Shown: one piece after another, positions 41,770 through 41,963 of the stretch | Layout: every line of letters starts with the position of its first letter | How positions within the stretch are numbered: position 1 is the stretch's first letter | Program-made: the position numbers and the translations under genes | Assembly (NCBI GenBank): GCA_023399355.1 | Contig: JAEWQC010000125.1 | Location: 1-41,963 of the forward strand | DNA length: 41,963 nucleotides | DNA from: Bacillota bacterium | Lineage (GTDB): Bacteria; Bacillota; Clostridia; Acetivibrionales; DTU013 | Direction of reading: 5' to 3' | Notes under the pieces: model-generated | Seen by the model: the letters and a program-made list of their open reading frames with translations, nothing else | The model's database searches: none | What the model was told of the DNA's origin: nothing

Positions 41770-41963
41770 CCGTTAAGAAGAATAGTTTCATGAATATCCC
41801 CACTTCGTCGAAGGGCCTGTACTTGTGACCACTTATAATGAGGTTAAAATGTCTCCTGCCTTTTGGTTCTTTTGCTTATGCAAAAAGCCTGGGTGGTGGT
41901 TATCAATATTGTTTTCCGGCGGTGAGCATATCCCCGGCCCCGGATGCATGGGTGAGCAGCAAG
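41770..41963. other. Downstream end of the window, no complete gene
   Basis: A hairpin-like CTTCGTCGAAG follows the last gene. GCATGGGTGAGCAGCAAG at the very end could start another frame, but it has no clear ribosome binding site and is cut by the window. Confidence 0.3.

Overview
The window looks like chromosomal DNA of an anaerobic, Gram-positive, plant-polysaccharide-degrading member of the Bacillota, most likely class Clostridia. The reasons are strong AGGAGG-type ribosome binding sites, GTG and TTG starts, S-layer-homology and stalk domains, an AgrC/LytTR-type two-component system, a class I cyclic-di-GMP riboswitch, and GH10/GH120 xylan enzymes with cohesin-like and dockerin-like modules. 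I cannot name the genus from sequence alone.

Region 1 (1-19621). The window opens inside the 3' half of tmRNA (ssrA), which ends at 239. A perfect 26-bp copy of the tmRNA 3' end recurs at 19596-19621, so 240-19621 has the outline of an element integrated at ssrA. No integrase is visible inside it. Its left 6 kb is a graveyard: a GNAT acetyltransferase is followed by fused fragments of two transposases, an AraC/GyrI regulator broken by one stop codon, a CPBP protease remnant cut by an IS21-like end, and a phytoene-desaturase-like remnant. Next come an intact AraC regulator, a 1011-residue beta-helix/FN3/SLH surface protein and a membrane-anchored PpiC-type foldase. An AT-rich operon follows (10431-14798): a short Cys/Gly/Thr-rich ORF, a stem-loop, a MacB/FtsX-type permease, a compact cytosolic subtilase and the transporter ATPase. 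This is the best candidate for an undescribed peptide-processing or export system. Last in the island is a MarR-controlled heterodimeric ABC exporter with a textbook promoter and palindromic operators.

Region 2 (19622-28300). A decayed short-chain dehydrogenase is followed by two close WG-repeat secreted paralogues (20252 and 26476). Between them lie an RCC1-repeat/stalk-domain protein, an AgrC-like kinase with a LytTR regulator on the minus strand, and a LemA-family protein. The region ends with a third, degenerate tmRNA-3'-end-like sequence, a terminator hairpin and the 5' end of a truncated group II intron.

Region 3 (28301-41963). A lipoprotein and an unknown protein precede a cyclic-di-GMP-I riboswitch with terminator, which leads a broken 7TMR-DISM-type sensor gene. 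A xylan-utilisation locus follows: an intracellular GH120 beta-xylosidase and an unknown protein on the minus strand, then two secreted GH10 xylanases with near-identical cohesin-like plus dockerin-like C-termini, and a membrane-anchored protein with an extracellular cohesin-like domain. The secreted xylanases would release xylo-oligosaccharides, which the cytosolic beta-xylosidase would finish. The surface protein may hold the xylanases or another dockerin protein at the cell. No xylo-oligosaccharide transporter lies in the window.
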